NCBI GenBank assembly: GCA_003279535.1
Contig: QCHO01000009.1
Span: 1 to 40,904, forward strand
Source: Prochlorococcus sp. AG-402-C22
GTDB lineage: Bacteria; Cyanobacteriota; Cyanobacteriia; PCC-6307; Cyanobiaceae
Length of the DNA stretch: 40,904 nt
Direction of reading: 5' to 3'
In this document: positions 7,792-15,148 of the stretch, one piece after another
Layout: every line of letters begins with the position of its first letter
Numbering within the stretch: the first letter of the stretch is position 1
Position numbers and translations under genes: made by a program
Notes under the pieces: generated by a model
Database searches by the model: none
What the model was told of the DNA's origin: nothing
Seen by the model: only the letters and a program-made list of their open reading frames with translations

Positions 7792-9759
7792 TTAAGATGA
7801 TAACTTTTTTTCAGCAAAAATATTTGCCTTTTCTTTTTTTATCTCTCTAATTTTTAGCCAAACAAGTAAAGCAGTTAAATCAGCTTTGCTAACCCCAGGA
7901 ATTTTTGAAGCATCACCAAAATTTTTCGGTCTTATCTTATTCAAATTTTCTCTAGCTTCTAAAGATAATGTATCTATCTTTTCATAATTTATTTCTTGAG
8001 GGAGAGATTTAGAGCTTTGACGATTTATTTGTTCAATGTTGTTTTTTTGTCTTTTAAGGTAACCCTCGTATTTAATATCTATTTCAACACCCTCCTGTAT
8101 TGCAGAAGCAAGATCTTTCTCAGTCAAATTATATTTAATTAGATCTGAATAATGAAAGTTTGGTCTTTTTAAGAGTTCTTTAAAAGTTGTTGAGCCCTTG
8201 ATTTTTGATCCCGTGTCTAATTCTATTTTTTTTGCTATTTCATCGGTATTTTTTAAACGGGTGTTTTTTAATCTCAATTTTTCTTCTTCGAGGAGTTTCA
8301 TTTTTTCTTGATAGGCCGACCATCTTTTCTCATCAATTAGACCTATTTGATAACCTAATGGAGTTAATCTCCTATCTGCATTGTCTCCTCTAAGGGTTAA
8401 CCTATATTCACTTCTACTAGTGAGAACTCTGTATGGTTCTTTGAGATCTTTGGTAATTAAATCATTAATCATTGTTCCTATATAGCTGCTTTCTCTTGTA
8501 AATATTATTGGATCTTTTTTGTTTAGTTTTCTTGTCGCATTTACTCCTGCAACAAGTCCCTGTGCTGCTGCTTCTTCATAACCAGTAGTTCCATTAATTT
8601 GTCCAGCGCTAAATAAATATTCAATTTCTTTCGTTTCGAGTGATTTTTGGAGCTGTGTTGCAGGTATATATTCATACTCGACAGCATATGCTGGTCGCAG
8701 CATTTTACATTCACTTAATCCAGGTAAGGTTCTTAAAAGTTCTAATTGAATATTTTCTGGTAAACCTGTAGAAAATCCTTGAACATATATTTCTGGGGTA
8801 TTAATTCCTTCTGGTTCTAAGAAAATTTGATGTGATTCTTTATCAGCAAATTTAACGATTTTATCTTCAATAGATGGACAATATCTTGGCCCCTTACTAT
8901 CAATAAAACCGCCGTAAATTGGGGTTAAATGTAAATTATCTCTAATTAGTTGATGTGTTTTAGAAGTTGTTCTTGTGATATGACAACTAACTTGGGGCAT
9001 ATTATTTTTGATATCTGGGTCAAACGAAAAATATTTATCAGCTGCAGTACTAGGTTGAACATCTAATTCATCAAAAATGATACTTTTTTTGTCAACTCTC
9101 GCTGGAGTTCCTGTTTTTAAACGTTCTGTTTTGATACCAATTTCGTGCAAGTTTTGAGTAAGACCTTGTGCAGCTTGTTCGCCAGATCTACCAGCTGACA
9201 TTGATTTATTTCCTATCCATATTTTGCCTTCTAAAAAAGTTCCAGCAGTTATGATGACTGATTTCGCTGAATAATAACTACCAAAGAATGTTTTTACACC
9301 CTTTATTCTTTTTTTTATGATTTTTTTTGAGTTGAATCCAATTTCTTCAGTTTTTGCAATATCCAGTTCAGTAATCATTGCTTCTTTCAAAGATAAATTG
9401 TCTGTATTTTGTAGTATTTCGATCATTCTTTTTGAGTATTCTCTTTTATCTGTTTGAGCTCTTAATGCCCATACAGCTGGCCCCCTACTTGAATTCAATA
9501 TTCTTTTTTGTATAGATGTCTCATCAGCTAATTTACCAATAATTCCACCTAATGCATCAACTTCATGAACCAACTGACTTTTTGCTGGTCCGCCAACTGC
9601 AGGATTACAAGGTTGCCAGGCAATCCTATCTAAATTGATTGTAAATAAGGCTGTCGAAAACCCTAATTTTGCTGTTGTTATAGCTGCTTCGCATCCTGCA
9701 TGTCCTCCTCCAATAACGATGATGTCAAAAGATTCATTTGTTGATTGATGATCTTGCAT
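7792..9759 (-). CDS. mnmG: tRNA uridine-5-carboxymethylaminomethyl modification enzyme MnmG (GidA)
   Basis: A 655-residue FAD-binding enzyme that works with MnmE to modify the wobble uridine (position 34) of certain tRNAs. The Rossmann dinucleotide motif [14 protein letters not shown] (13-26) opens the protein. The characteristic [25 protein letters not shown] region follows, and later [26 protein letters not shown] sequence near residue 440. The C-terminal helical domain includes [14 protein letters not shown] and a [15 protein letters not shown] stretch. Length is typical for cyanobacterial GidA. ATG at 9759 lies 12 bases after the dnaB stop, consistent with a dnaB-mnmG transcription unit. 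Confidence 0.98.
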   Translation of the reverse strand: MQDHQSTNESFDIIVIGGGHAGCEAAITTAKLGFSTALFTINLDRIAWQPCNPAVGGPAKSQLVHEVDALGGIIGKLADETSIQKRILNSSRGPAVWALRAQTDKREYSKRMIEILQNTDNLSLKEAMITELDIAKTEEIGFNSKKIIKKRIKGVKTFFGSYYSAKSVIITAGTFLEGKIWIGNKSMSAGRSGEQAAQGLTQNLHEIGIKTERLKTGTPARVDKKSIIFDELDVQPSTAADKYFSFDPDIKNNMPQVSCHITRTTSKTHQLIRDNLHLTPIYGGFIDSKGPRYCPSIEDKIVKFADKESHQIFLEPEGINTPEIYVQGFSTGLPENIQLELLRTLPGLSECKMLRPAYAVEYEYIPATQLQKSLETKEIEYLFSAGQINGTTGYEEAAAQGLVAGVNATRKLNKKDPIIFTRESSYIGTMINDLITKDLKEPYRVLTSRSEYRLTLRGDNADRRLTPLGYQIGLIDEKRWSAYQEKMKLLEEEKLRLKNTRLKNTDEIAKKIELDTGSKIKGSTTFKELLKRPNFHYSDLIKYNLTEKDLASAIQEGVEIDIKYEGYLKRQKNNIEQINRQSSKSLPQEINYEKIDTLSLEARENLNKIRPKNFGDASKIPGVSKADLTALLVWLKIREIKKEKANIFAEKKLSS

Positions 9760-9771
9760 TTTAGGATCGAT

Positions 9772-11154
9772 TTAATTAGCTAAATTCCTAAATCTCGTAA
9801 ATTGAGGTTCAAATAATAATTTAACAGTTCCTACGGGCCCATTTCTATGTTTAGTGACAATGATCTCTGTTATCCCTCTATCTTCAGTCTCTGGATTATA
9901 GTATTCATCTCTATAGATCATTAAAACTAAATCTGCATCTTGTTCAATAGATCCTGATTCTCTTAGGTCGCTTAACATTGGTCTTTTATTTGTTCTAGAT
10001 TCTACTCCTCTACTAAGTTGAGACAAAGCAACTACAGGTACCTTTAATTCTCTGGCCATACTTTTAAGACCTCTTGTTATTCTTGAAAGTTCTTGCACTC
10101 TATTATCAGGGGTAGTTCCTTCCATTAATTGGAGATAATCAATTACGATTAATCCAAGTTCTTTTTTTTGTTCAGCTATTAATCTTCTGCACAGAGATCT
10201 CATCTCTAAAACACTTAAGTTAGGTTTATCATCTATAAATATTGGTAATTGACCCAATGAATTGATACCTTCTCCAAGTAACGGCCATTCATCTTGTTGT
10301 AATCTTCCTGTTCTTAACCTGCCACTTTCGATTCCAACTTCCATAGAAAGTAATCTATATGTCAACTGTTCTTTACTCATTTCAAGGCTAAATACGCACA
10401 CAGGTAAATCTTGAGATTGCGCAACATTCTTAGCTAAATTAAGAACCATTGAAGTTTTCCCCATTGAAGGTCTTCCAGCAACAATTATTAAATCACTTCT
10501 TTGAAAGCCTTGAGTCATCGCATCAAGGTCGTAAAAATTTACGGGAATTCCAGCTACTGAAGTACCTAATGATCGCGACTCTATTTCATTGAAAGTACTT
10601 GTAAGTATTTCAGCTGCTTGAGTCAGACCTTTTGAAGGTTTTTCTTGACTGATTTCAAATATTTTTTGCTCAGCTTTATCAAGAACCTCATTAGTATCTT
10701 GAGTCTGATCAAAACCTAGTTGAACTACCTCATTTCCAGATCTGATAAGTTGCCTTCTCATGAATTTGTCATTAATTAAATTAGTGACTTGTTCTATGGA
10801 TGCTGTAGAGGATACATTTTCCACTAGCTCTACAAGTTTGTTGTTTCCGCCAATTTTTTCTAGTGATCCATTATCTGCTAACCATGCACTCATTGATGTT
10901 AAATCAGTTGGTTTCCCTTGGGTATGCAACATTAATGCTGTTCTATAAATCTCTTGATGAGCATTTATATAAAAAGCTTCAGGTTTAATTAAGTCTGCAA
11001 TTCTGCCAATTGCGTCTGGATCAAGTAGTATGCCACCAAGTACAGCTTCCTCAGCTTGAATGTTTTGAGGAGGTACTAATCCAGCATTTTCACTATTAAA
11101 ATCTTTTTTAAAGTTTTTATTTTGCCCATTATTTGGAAAAGGTACCGAAACCAT
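9772..11154 (-). CDS. dnaB: Replicative DNA helicase DnaB
   Basis: 460 residues; the hexameric 5'-3' helicase that unwinds DNA at the replication fork. The N-terminal DnaB domain (about 28-130, beginning PPQNIQAEEAVLGG) is followed by the RecA-like ATPase with Walker A GRPSMGKT (227-234). Walker B is LIVIDYLQLM, and DLRESGSIEQDAD is the usual late motif. There is no intein, although some cyanobacterial dnaB genes carry one in the ATPase domain; the P-loop region here is continuous. The gene lies between rplI and mnmG on the same strand, a pairing seen in many bacteria for rplI-dnaB. ATG at 11154. Confidence 0.98.
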   Translation of the reverse strand: MVSVPFPNNGQNKNFKKDFNSENAGLVPPQNIQAEEAVLGGILLDPDAIGRIADLIKPEAFYINAHQEIYRTALMLHTQGKPTDLTSMSAWLADNGSLEKIGGNNKLVELVENVSSTASIEQVTNLINDKFMRRQLIRSGNEVVQLGFDQTQDTNEVLDKAEQKIFEISQEKPSKGLTQAAEILTSTFNEIESRSLGTSVAGIPVNFYDLDAMTQGFQRSDLIIVAGRPSMGKTSMVLNLAKNVAQSQDLPVCVFSLEMSKEQLTYRLLSMEVGIESGRLRTGRLQQDEWPLLGEGINSLGQLPIFIDDKPNLSVLEMRSLCRRLIAEQKKELGLIVIDYLQLMEGTTPDNRVQELSRITRGLKSMARELKVPVVALSQLSRGVESRTNKRPMLSDLRESGSIEQDADLVLMIYRDEYYNPETEDRGITEIIVTKHRNGPVGTVKLLFEPQFTRFRNLAN

Positions 11155-11212
11155 ATCTTTAATTGCTTAGATACATACTCTGGCTACTTTTCAAAATAAT
11201 GCAACAAATTGA

Positions 11213-11668
11213 TTAACTTGTTACTTCAATATTTACTTCTGCACTTACCTCTTGATGTAATTTTATTTTTGCAGTAAAGGAACCTAAATTATGAATATCA
11301 GGAACTGTGATATTTCTTCTATCAATTTCTTTTTTGGTTGCTGCTTCAATTGCTTCTGCAACATCCCCATTGGTAACTGTTCCAAAAAGCACACCATCTT
11401 CTCCAACCTGTTTTTTAATAGTGAATCTACCTATTGTTGATAATGCAGTTTGGAAGTCTAAAGCTTCTTGCTTTAATTTATCAGCAGCAATTCTTTCTTT
11501 CTCTTTTTTCCTTTCAATTTGTTTAAGAACAGCTGGTGTTACATTCATTGCTTTTCCATAAGGTAGTAGGAAATTTCTTGCATATCCAGGTGCTACTTCA
11601 ACTAGATCGCCTTCTTTACCAAGTGATGCGATTGATTCAGTTAATGCAACTTGTACTCTTTTAGCCAT
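11213..11668 (-). CDS. rplI: 50S ribosomal protein L9
   Basis: 151 residues from the ATG at 11668, giving an [11 protein letters not shown] start. A further in-frame ATG five codons upstream would add MFNIF, which is not L9-like. The N-terminal domain includes [20 protein letters not shown], the family signature of L9. A long charged helix (about 55-80) and a C-terminal domain with [15 protein letters not shown] follow. The protein binds 23S rRNA at the base of the L1 stalk. It is followed after 58 bases by dnaB and preceded after 20 bases by the desaturase gene, all on the minus strand. Confidence 0.97.
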   Translation of the reverse strand: MAKRVQVALTESIASLGKEGDLVEVAPGYARNFLLPYGKAMNVTPAVLKQIERKKEKERIAADKLKQEALDFQTALSTIGRFTIKKQVGEDGVLFGTVTNGDVAEAIEAATKKEIDRRNITVPDIHNLGSFTAKIKLHQEVSAEVNIEVTS

Positions 11669-11688
11669 GAAAATATTGAACAATACAG

Positions 11689-12627
11689 TTAATAATAAGA
11701 CCTAGAGGGTAACTTTACTTTTTTTGCAAGACCAAATTTAGCAAGAATCTTAATATGTTCCCACGTTATATCGATTTGACCTCTAAATAATCCTTGTTTT
11801 GCCGAATTGGGAAATGCATGATGATTATTATGCCAACCTTCTCCAAATGTTAATGCAGCAACCCACGCATTATTTTTGGATGAATCACCACTTTCAAATG
11901 GCGCCTTACCCCAACAATGAGTAGCCGAATTTACTAGCCAAGTTATGTGATAGACGACTACAAGTCTTAAGGGAATTCCCCATAGTACTAAAGCCCAACC
12001 ACCTACTCCTAATTTTTGTCCTATTGCGTACAAAGAAAGTCCAATAGGAATTTGTAAAATTAAAAAATATTTATTTAGGAATCTATAGTATGGATCTTTA
12101 ATTAAATCTGCACTTAGTTTTGGAACAGCTTTTAGTGCTTCAACGTCTTTGAACATCCAACCCATATGACTCCACCAAAAACCTTTTTTGCTGTTGTGAT
12201 GATCTACTTCTGTATCTGAAAAAGAGTGGTGATGCCTATGCAAACCCACCCAATCAATAGGTCCATGTTGGCAACTTAAAGCCCCACAGGTAGCAAAAAA
12301 TCTTTCTAACCATCTTGGAACAATGAACGATCTATGTGATAACAATCTGTGATATCCAAGAGTGACTCCTAAACAAGCAGTTACCCAGTAAAAAAATAAT
12401 AATGAAATGACTGCAGGGAGACTCCAAAAATTTGGTTGCAAAGCTAAAAGCGAAAGAATATGAATTGCTACCATGAAAATTATCGTTCCCCAAGTTTTAT
12501 GTAGTCTTGGAGGATATTTTTTTGAATGGTTGGAAGGTTCTAATAATTTTTCTGAGAGTTCTATAACTTTTTCAGCTGGTACAGGTTTTTTTAATTTTGC
12601 TGTTTCTTGGAAAATTACTGAGTTCAT
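11689..12627 (-). CDS. desC: Acyl-lipid delta-9 fatty acid desaturase
   Basis: 312 residues, an integral membrane di-iron desaturase. The three histidine boxes are all present: HRLLSH (93-98), HRHHH (130-134) and HNNHH (266-270). Hydrophobic segments lie at about 46-88 and 185-235, giving the usual two hairpins. The pattern [15 protein letters not shown] and [14 protein letters not shown] is that of the stearoyl/delta-9 class, which in cyanobacteria acts on acyl chains already esterified to glycerolipids. The N-terminal 40 residues are a polar extension. ATG at 12627. It is divergent from the next gene across 75 bases, in which both promoters must lie. Confidence 0.94.
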   Translation of the reverse strand: MNSVIFQETAKLKKPVPAEKVIELSEKLLEPSNHSKKYPPRLHKTWGTIIFMVAIHILSLLALQPNFWSLPAVISLLFFYWVTACLGVTLGYHRLLSHRSFIVPRWLERFFATCGALSCQHGPIDWVGLHRHHHSFSDTEVDHHNSKKGFWWSHMGWMFKDVEALKAVPKLSADLIKDPYYRFLNKYFLILQIPIGLSLYAIGQKLGVGGWALVLWGIPLRLVVVYHITWLVNSATHCWGKAPFESGDSSKNNAWVAALTFGEGWHNNHHAFPNSAKQGLFRGQIDITWEHIKILAKFGLAKKVKLPSRSYY

Positions 12628-12702
12628 GATATTGAAATACTATTTTCAAAATTACCGATATGTAATATTATCATACTATACTATTGATAAGTTTAATTAT
12701 CT

Positions 12703-13401
12703 GTGAGTCTCGGATATCGCGATAAATTATCTAGAGGTCGAAGGGCTATGGCTCATTTGATACACCTCTGGCATGAGAGAAATGGATGGTCACATAGGGT
12801 TTTGCCATTACTTTCTGAAATTCTTGATTTAGGTAAAGTTCATAATTCGCAAATTTCTAATCTTAGAAATGGAAAGTTATCTTCGCCTGGGCCTGAAGTT
12901 TTTCTTGCTTTAGCTCAAGTTAATACGATTCTTGATCAAGGTATAGAGAAAATCAGGGATCGTTTAGAAAGTGATTACCCAGAGTTATGGAAATCTTTGC
13001 AAGAGTCTGCATTACCCTTAAAAAATGATTCTGGTAATCCTTTGTCTGCCGGGGAGTTATTTGAGATATTTTCAGGATTAAAATCTCTCCCTTCATCTTT
13101 TGACTGGTACATAGAAGATGAAGAAGCTTCTGCTTTAAGTGATGCTCTTTCAGTGCATTTTTGTCAGAATAAGGCTTGGAGATCATGTAAAATTGAGGTA
13201 ATGGAAGCCTATGCTGTCAATAAATCTACCCGTAGAGAACGTTTTGCTGAGGTAATAGCAGGTATTAGAGACTATACGGCAGAAGAATTAGATGGAGAAC
13301 TACTTGATTTATATGAGGCTTCAAAAAAACTCTCTTATTTCCAGGGTAGAGGACCCAATGCTTTCCTGGCAGAATTAAGAAATTTTGCTTCTGAAAAATA
13401 A
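12703..13401 (+). CDS. Conserved-looking hypothetical protein with XRE-like helix-turn-helix
   Basis: 232 residues from a GTG at 12703; the next in-frame ATG, at 12748, would cut the N-terminus. Residues about 28-75 (GWSHRVLPLL, then HNSQISNLRNGK, then FLALAQVN) have the layout of an XRE/HTH_3 domain: a Gly-x-Ser opening, a recognition helix ending in RNGK, and a closing LALA helix. The remaining about 150 residues are helical with no motif I recognise (SSFDWYIEDEEASALSDAL, then EVIAGIRDYTAEELDGELLDLYEA). A TATACT at 12677-12682 could be its -10 box. It heads a same-strand run with the PLP enzyme, gcvH and gcvP (gaps 17, 2 and 45 bases). The function is unknown; the HTH call is inference. Confidence 0.8.
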   Translation: MSLGYRDKLSRGRRAMAHLIHLWHERNGWSHRVLPLLSEILDLGKVHNSQISNLRNGKLSSPGPEVFLALAQVNTILDQGIEKIRDRLESDYPELWKSLQESALPLKNDSGNPLSAGELFEIFSGLKSLPSSFDWYIEDEEASALSDALSVHFCQNKAWRSCKIEVMEAYAVNKSTRRERFAEVIAGIRDYTAEELDGELLDLYEASKKLSYFQGRGPNAFLAELRNFASEK

Positions 13402-13418
13402 CATCAGTTTTATAATTA

Positions 13419-14711
13419 ATGACACAAAATAATAACTTAAAACTGGCTGAAAATGCTGTTCTTTCTATAGAAGAGAGTTTAAGTAAAGTTTTTCAAGAAA
13501 GATCCAATCAGGTTTTCCAGAAATTAGAAAATATTTTGACAATTTTTAAGGAAGAAAAAATTTCTACTAGTCATTTCAATCAATCCTCTGGTAGTGGTCA
13601 TGATGATATATCTAGAGAAAAAATTGATGCGGTTTTTGCAAGATTGTTTCTAGCTGAAAAAGCAGCTGTGAGAATGCAATTTGTAAGTGGAACGCATGCA
13701 ATAAGTTCTGTCTTATTTGGAATTCTTAGACCTGGAGACGTAATGTTATCTCTGACAGGACAACCATATGACACATTAGAAGAAGTGATAGGAATAAGGG
13801 GAGGAGGTAAAGGATCACTTAAAGATTTTGAGATTGAATATAAGCAAATAAATATCTGCGAGAATTTTGATTCTTTTGAAGAAAAAATTGTTCATTCTTT
13901 TAAAGAAAATTCATTCAAATTAGTATTCATACAAAAAAGTTGTGGATATAGTTGGAGAAAATCTCTGACGAATCATCAGATAGGGAAGATTTGTAGTCTG
14001 ATTCATTCTCTTGATCCTAATTGCATATGTTTTGTTGATAACTGTTACGGAGAGCTTGTTGAAGATAGTGAACCAATTTCTAAAGGGGCAAATATAATTG
14101 CTGGATCATTGATTAAAAATTTGGGAGGAACAATCGTTCCTACTGGTGGGTACATTGCAGGAGATGCAGAGTTGGTTGAGATGGCATGTTCTAGATTGAC
14201 TGCACCAGGTATTGGTTCATCTGCAGGAATAAATTTTGGACTTGGAAGATTAATTTTACAGGGTTTGTTTTTAGCACCACAAATTGTTCACGAATCATTA
14301 AAAGGTGCGGATATGGTTGCCGCAGTTTTTAAAAATTTAGGATTTAAGGTTTTGCCAGAGCCAGCAACTTATAGATCTGATCTTATTCAGTCAGTAAGAT
14401 TGAATAATCCTGATTTGGTACAAAAAGTTTGTCAATCCTTTCAAAATTCTTCACCAGTAGATTCTTTTCTAAATGTTGTTCCATCACCAATGGATGGATA
14501 TGATTCAAAATTATTAATGGCAGGAGGTACATTTATTGAAGGTAGTACAAGTGAATTTTCCGCTGATGCTCCTCTAAGAGATCCTTACAATATTTTTGTT
14601 CAAGGTGGTTCTCACATGGCTCACATCAAAATTGCATTAATTCAATTATTATCTGAATTATTAGATGAAAAATTAATTTCAAAGGATTCTCTAATTTCTT
14701 TATCGACTTAA
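13419..14711 (+). CDS. Methionine-gamma-lyase-like PLP enzyme ('aluminium resistance' family)
   Basis: 430 residues of the cystathionine-beta-lyase-like family annotated as methionine gamma-lyase or aluminium-resistance protein (PF06838 type). Marks are FNQSSGSGHDDISREK, the FVSGTHAISSVLFGILRPGD cofactor-binding stretch, IRGGGKGSLKDF, the conserved FVDNCYGELVE acidic site, and GSLIKNLGG with the probable PLP lysine Lys233. Such enzymes eliminate at sulfur or related amino acids, but the physiological substrate of cyanobacterial members is not established. Only 2 bases separate it from gcvH, so co-translation with the glycine cleavage genes is likely. ATG at 13419. Confidence 0.88.
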   Translation: MTQNNNLKLAENAVLSIEESLSKVFQERSNQVFQKLENILTIFKEEKISTSHFNQSSGSGHDDISREKIDAVFARLFLAEKAAVRMQFVSGTHAISSVLFGILRPGDVMLSLTGQPYDTLEEVIGIRGGGKGSLKDFEIEYKQINICENFDSFEEKIVHSFKENSFKLVFIQKSCGYSWRKSLTNHQIGKICSLIHSLDPNCICFVDNCYGELVEDSEPISKGANIIAGSLIKNLGGTIVPTGGYIAGDAELVEMACSRLTAPGIGSSAGINFGLGRLILQGLFLAPQIVHESLKGADMVAAVFKNLGFKVLPEPATYRSDLIQSVRLNNPDLVQKVCQSFQNSSPVDSFLNVVPSPMDGYDSKLLMAGGTFIEGSTSEFSADAPLRDPYNIFVQGGSHMAHIKIALIQLLSELLDEKLISKDSLISLST

Positions 14712-14713
14712 TC

Positions 14714-15103
14714 ATGTCTTACCAGTTTCCAGAAAATCTCAACTATGCTGATACCCATGAATATATTTTGGAAGAGAAAGGATTGTTAAAAATAGGAGTT
14801 AGTGAATTTGCTATTGATCAATTAGGAGATATTGTTTTTGTTGAGTTAGCTGATCAAGGGACGAATTTAGAGAAAGGTGAGACTTTCGGAACAATAGAAT
14901 CTGTTAAGGCCGTTGAGGAAGTCTACCTGCCTTTTTCAGGGGAAATAGTATCCGTAAATGAAAGTGTTATTGATAACCCTGAGCTTTTACAGAATGATCC
15001 AATTGGAGAAGGTTGGTTAGTCATTCTGAAACCAGCATCAAAAGTATCAATTGCTGATTTGATGAGTTCTGAGGAATATAAATCAAAGGTTGTACCAAAA
15101 TAA
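14714..15103 (+). CDS. gcvH: Glycine cleavage system H protein
   Basis: 129 residues. This lipoyl-carrier protein shuttles the methylamine group between GcvP, GcvT and lipoamide dehydrogenase. The lipoylation site is ESVKAVEE, with Lys65. The N-terminal YADTHEYI and GDIVFVELADQG segments are family signatures. In cyanobacteria the system supports photorespiration and one-carbon metabolism. Only 2 bases separate it from the upstream PLP enzyme gene, and gcvP follows after 45 bases. The 12-base palindrome CTTTTTAAAAAG (15110-15121) lies in that gap. No glycine riboswitch is visible upstream. Confidence 0.97.
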   Translation: MSYQFPENLNYADTHEYILEEKGLLKIGVSEFAIDQLGDIVFVELADQGTNLEKGETFGTIESVKAVEEVYLPFSGEIVSVNESVIDNPELLQNDPIGEGWLVILKPASKVSIADLMSSEEYKSKVVPK

Positions 15104-15148
15104 GGCAAACTTTTTAAAAAGAGCTATTTTAAAGAAAAATATTTTAAT

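Noticed and set aside
9772..11154. Intein in dnaB
   Set aside because: The reading frame is the normal 460 residues and the P-loop and later motifs are uninterrupted.
13402..14713. Glycine riboswitch ahead of the gcv genes
   Set aside because: The gaps before the PLP enzyme gene (17 bases) and gcvH (2 bases) are too short, and no tandem aptamer is seen further upstream.
15110..15121. CTTTTTAAAAAG palindrome between gcvH and gcvP as terminator or attenuator
   Set aside because: No loop and low stability; gcvP is expected to be co-transcribed with gcvH.
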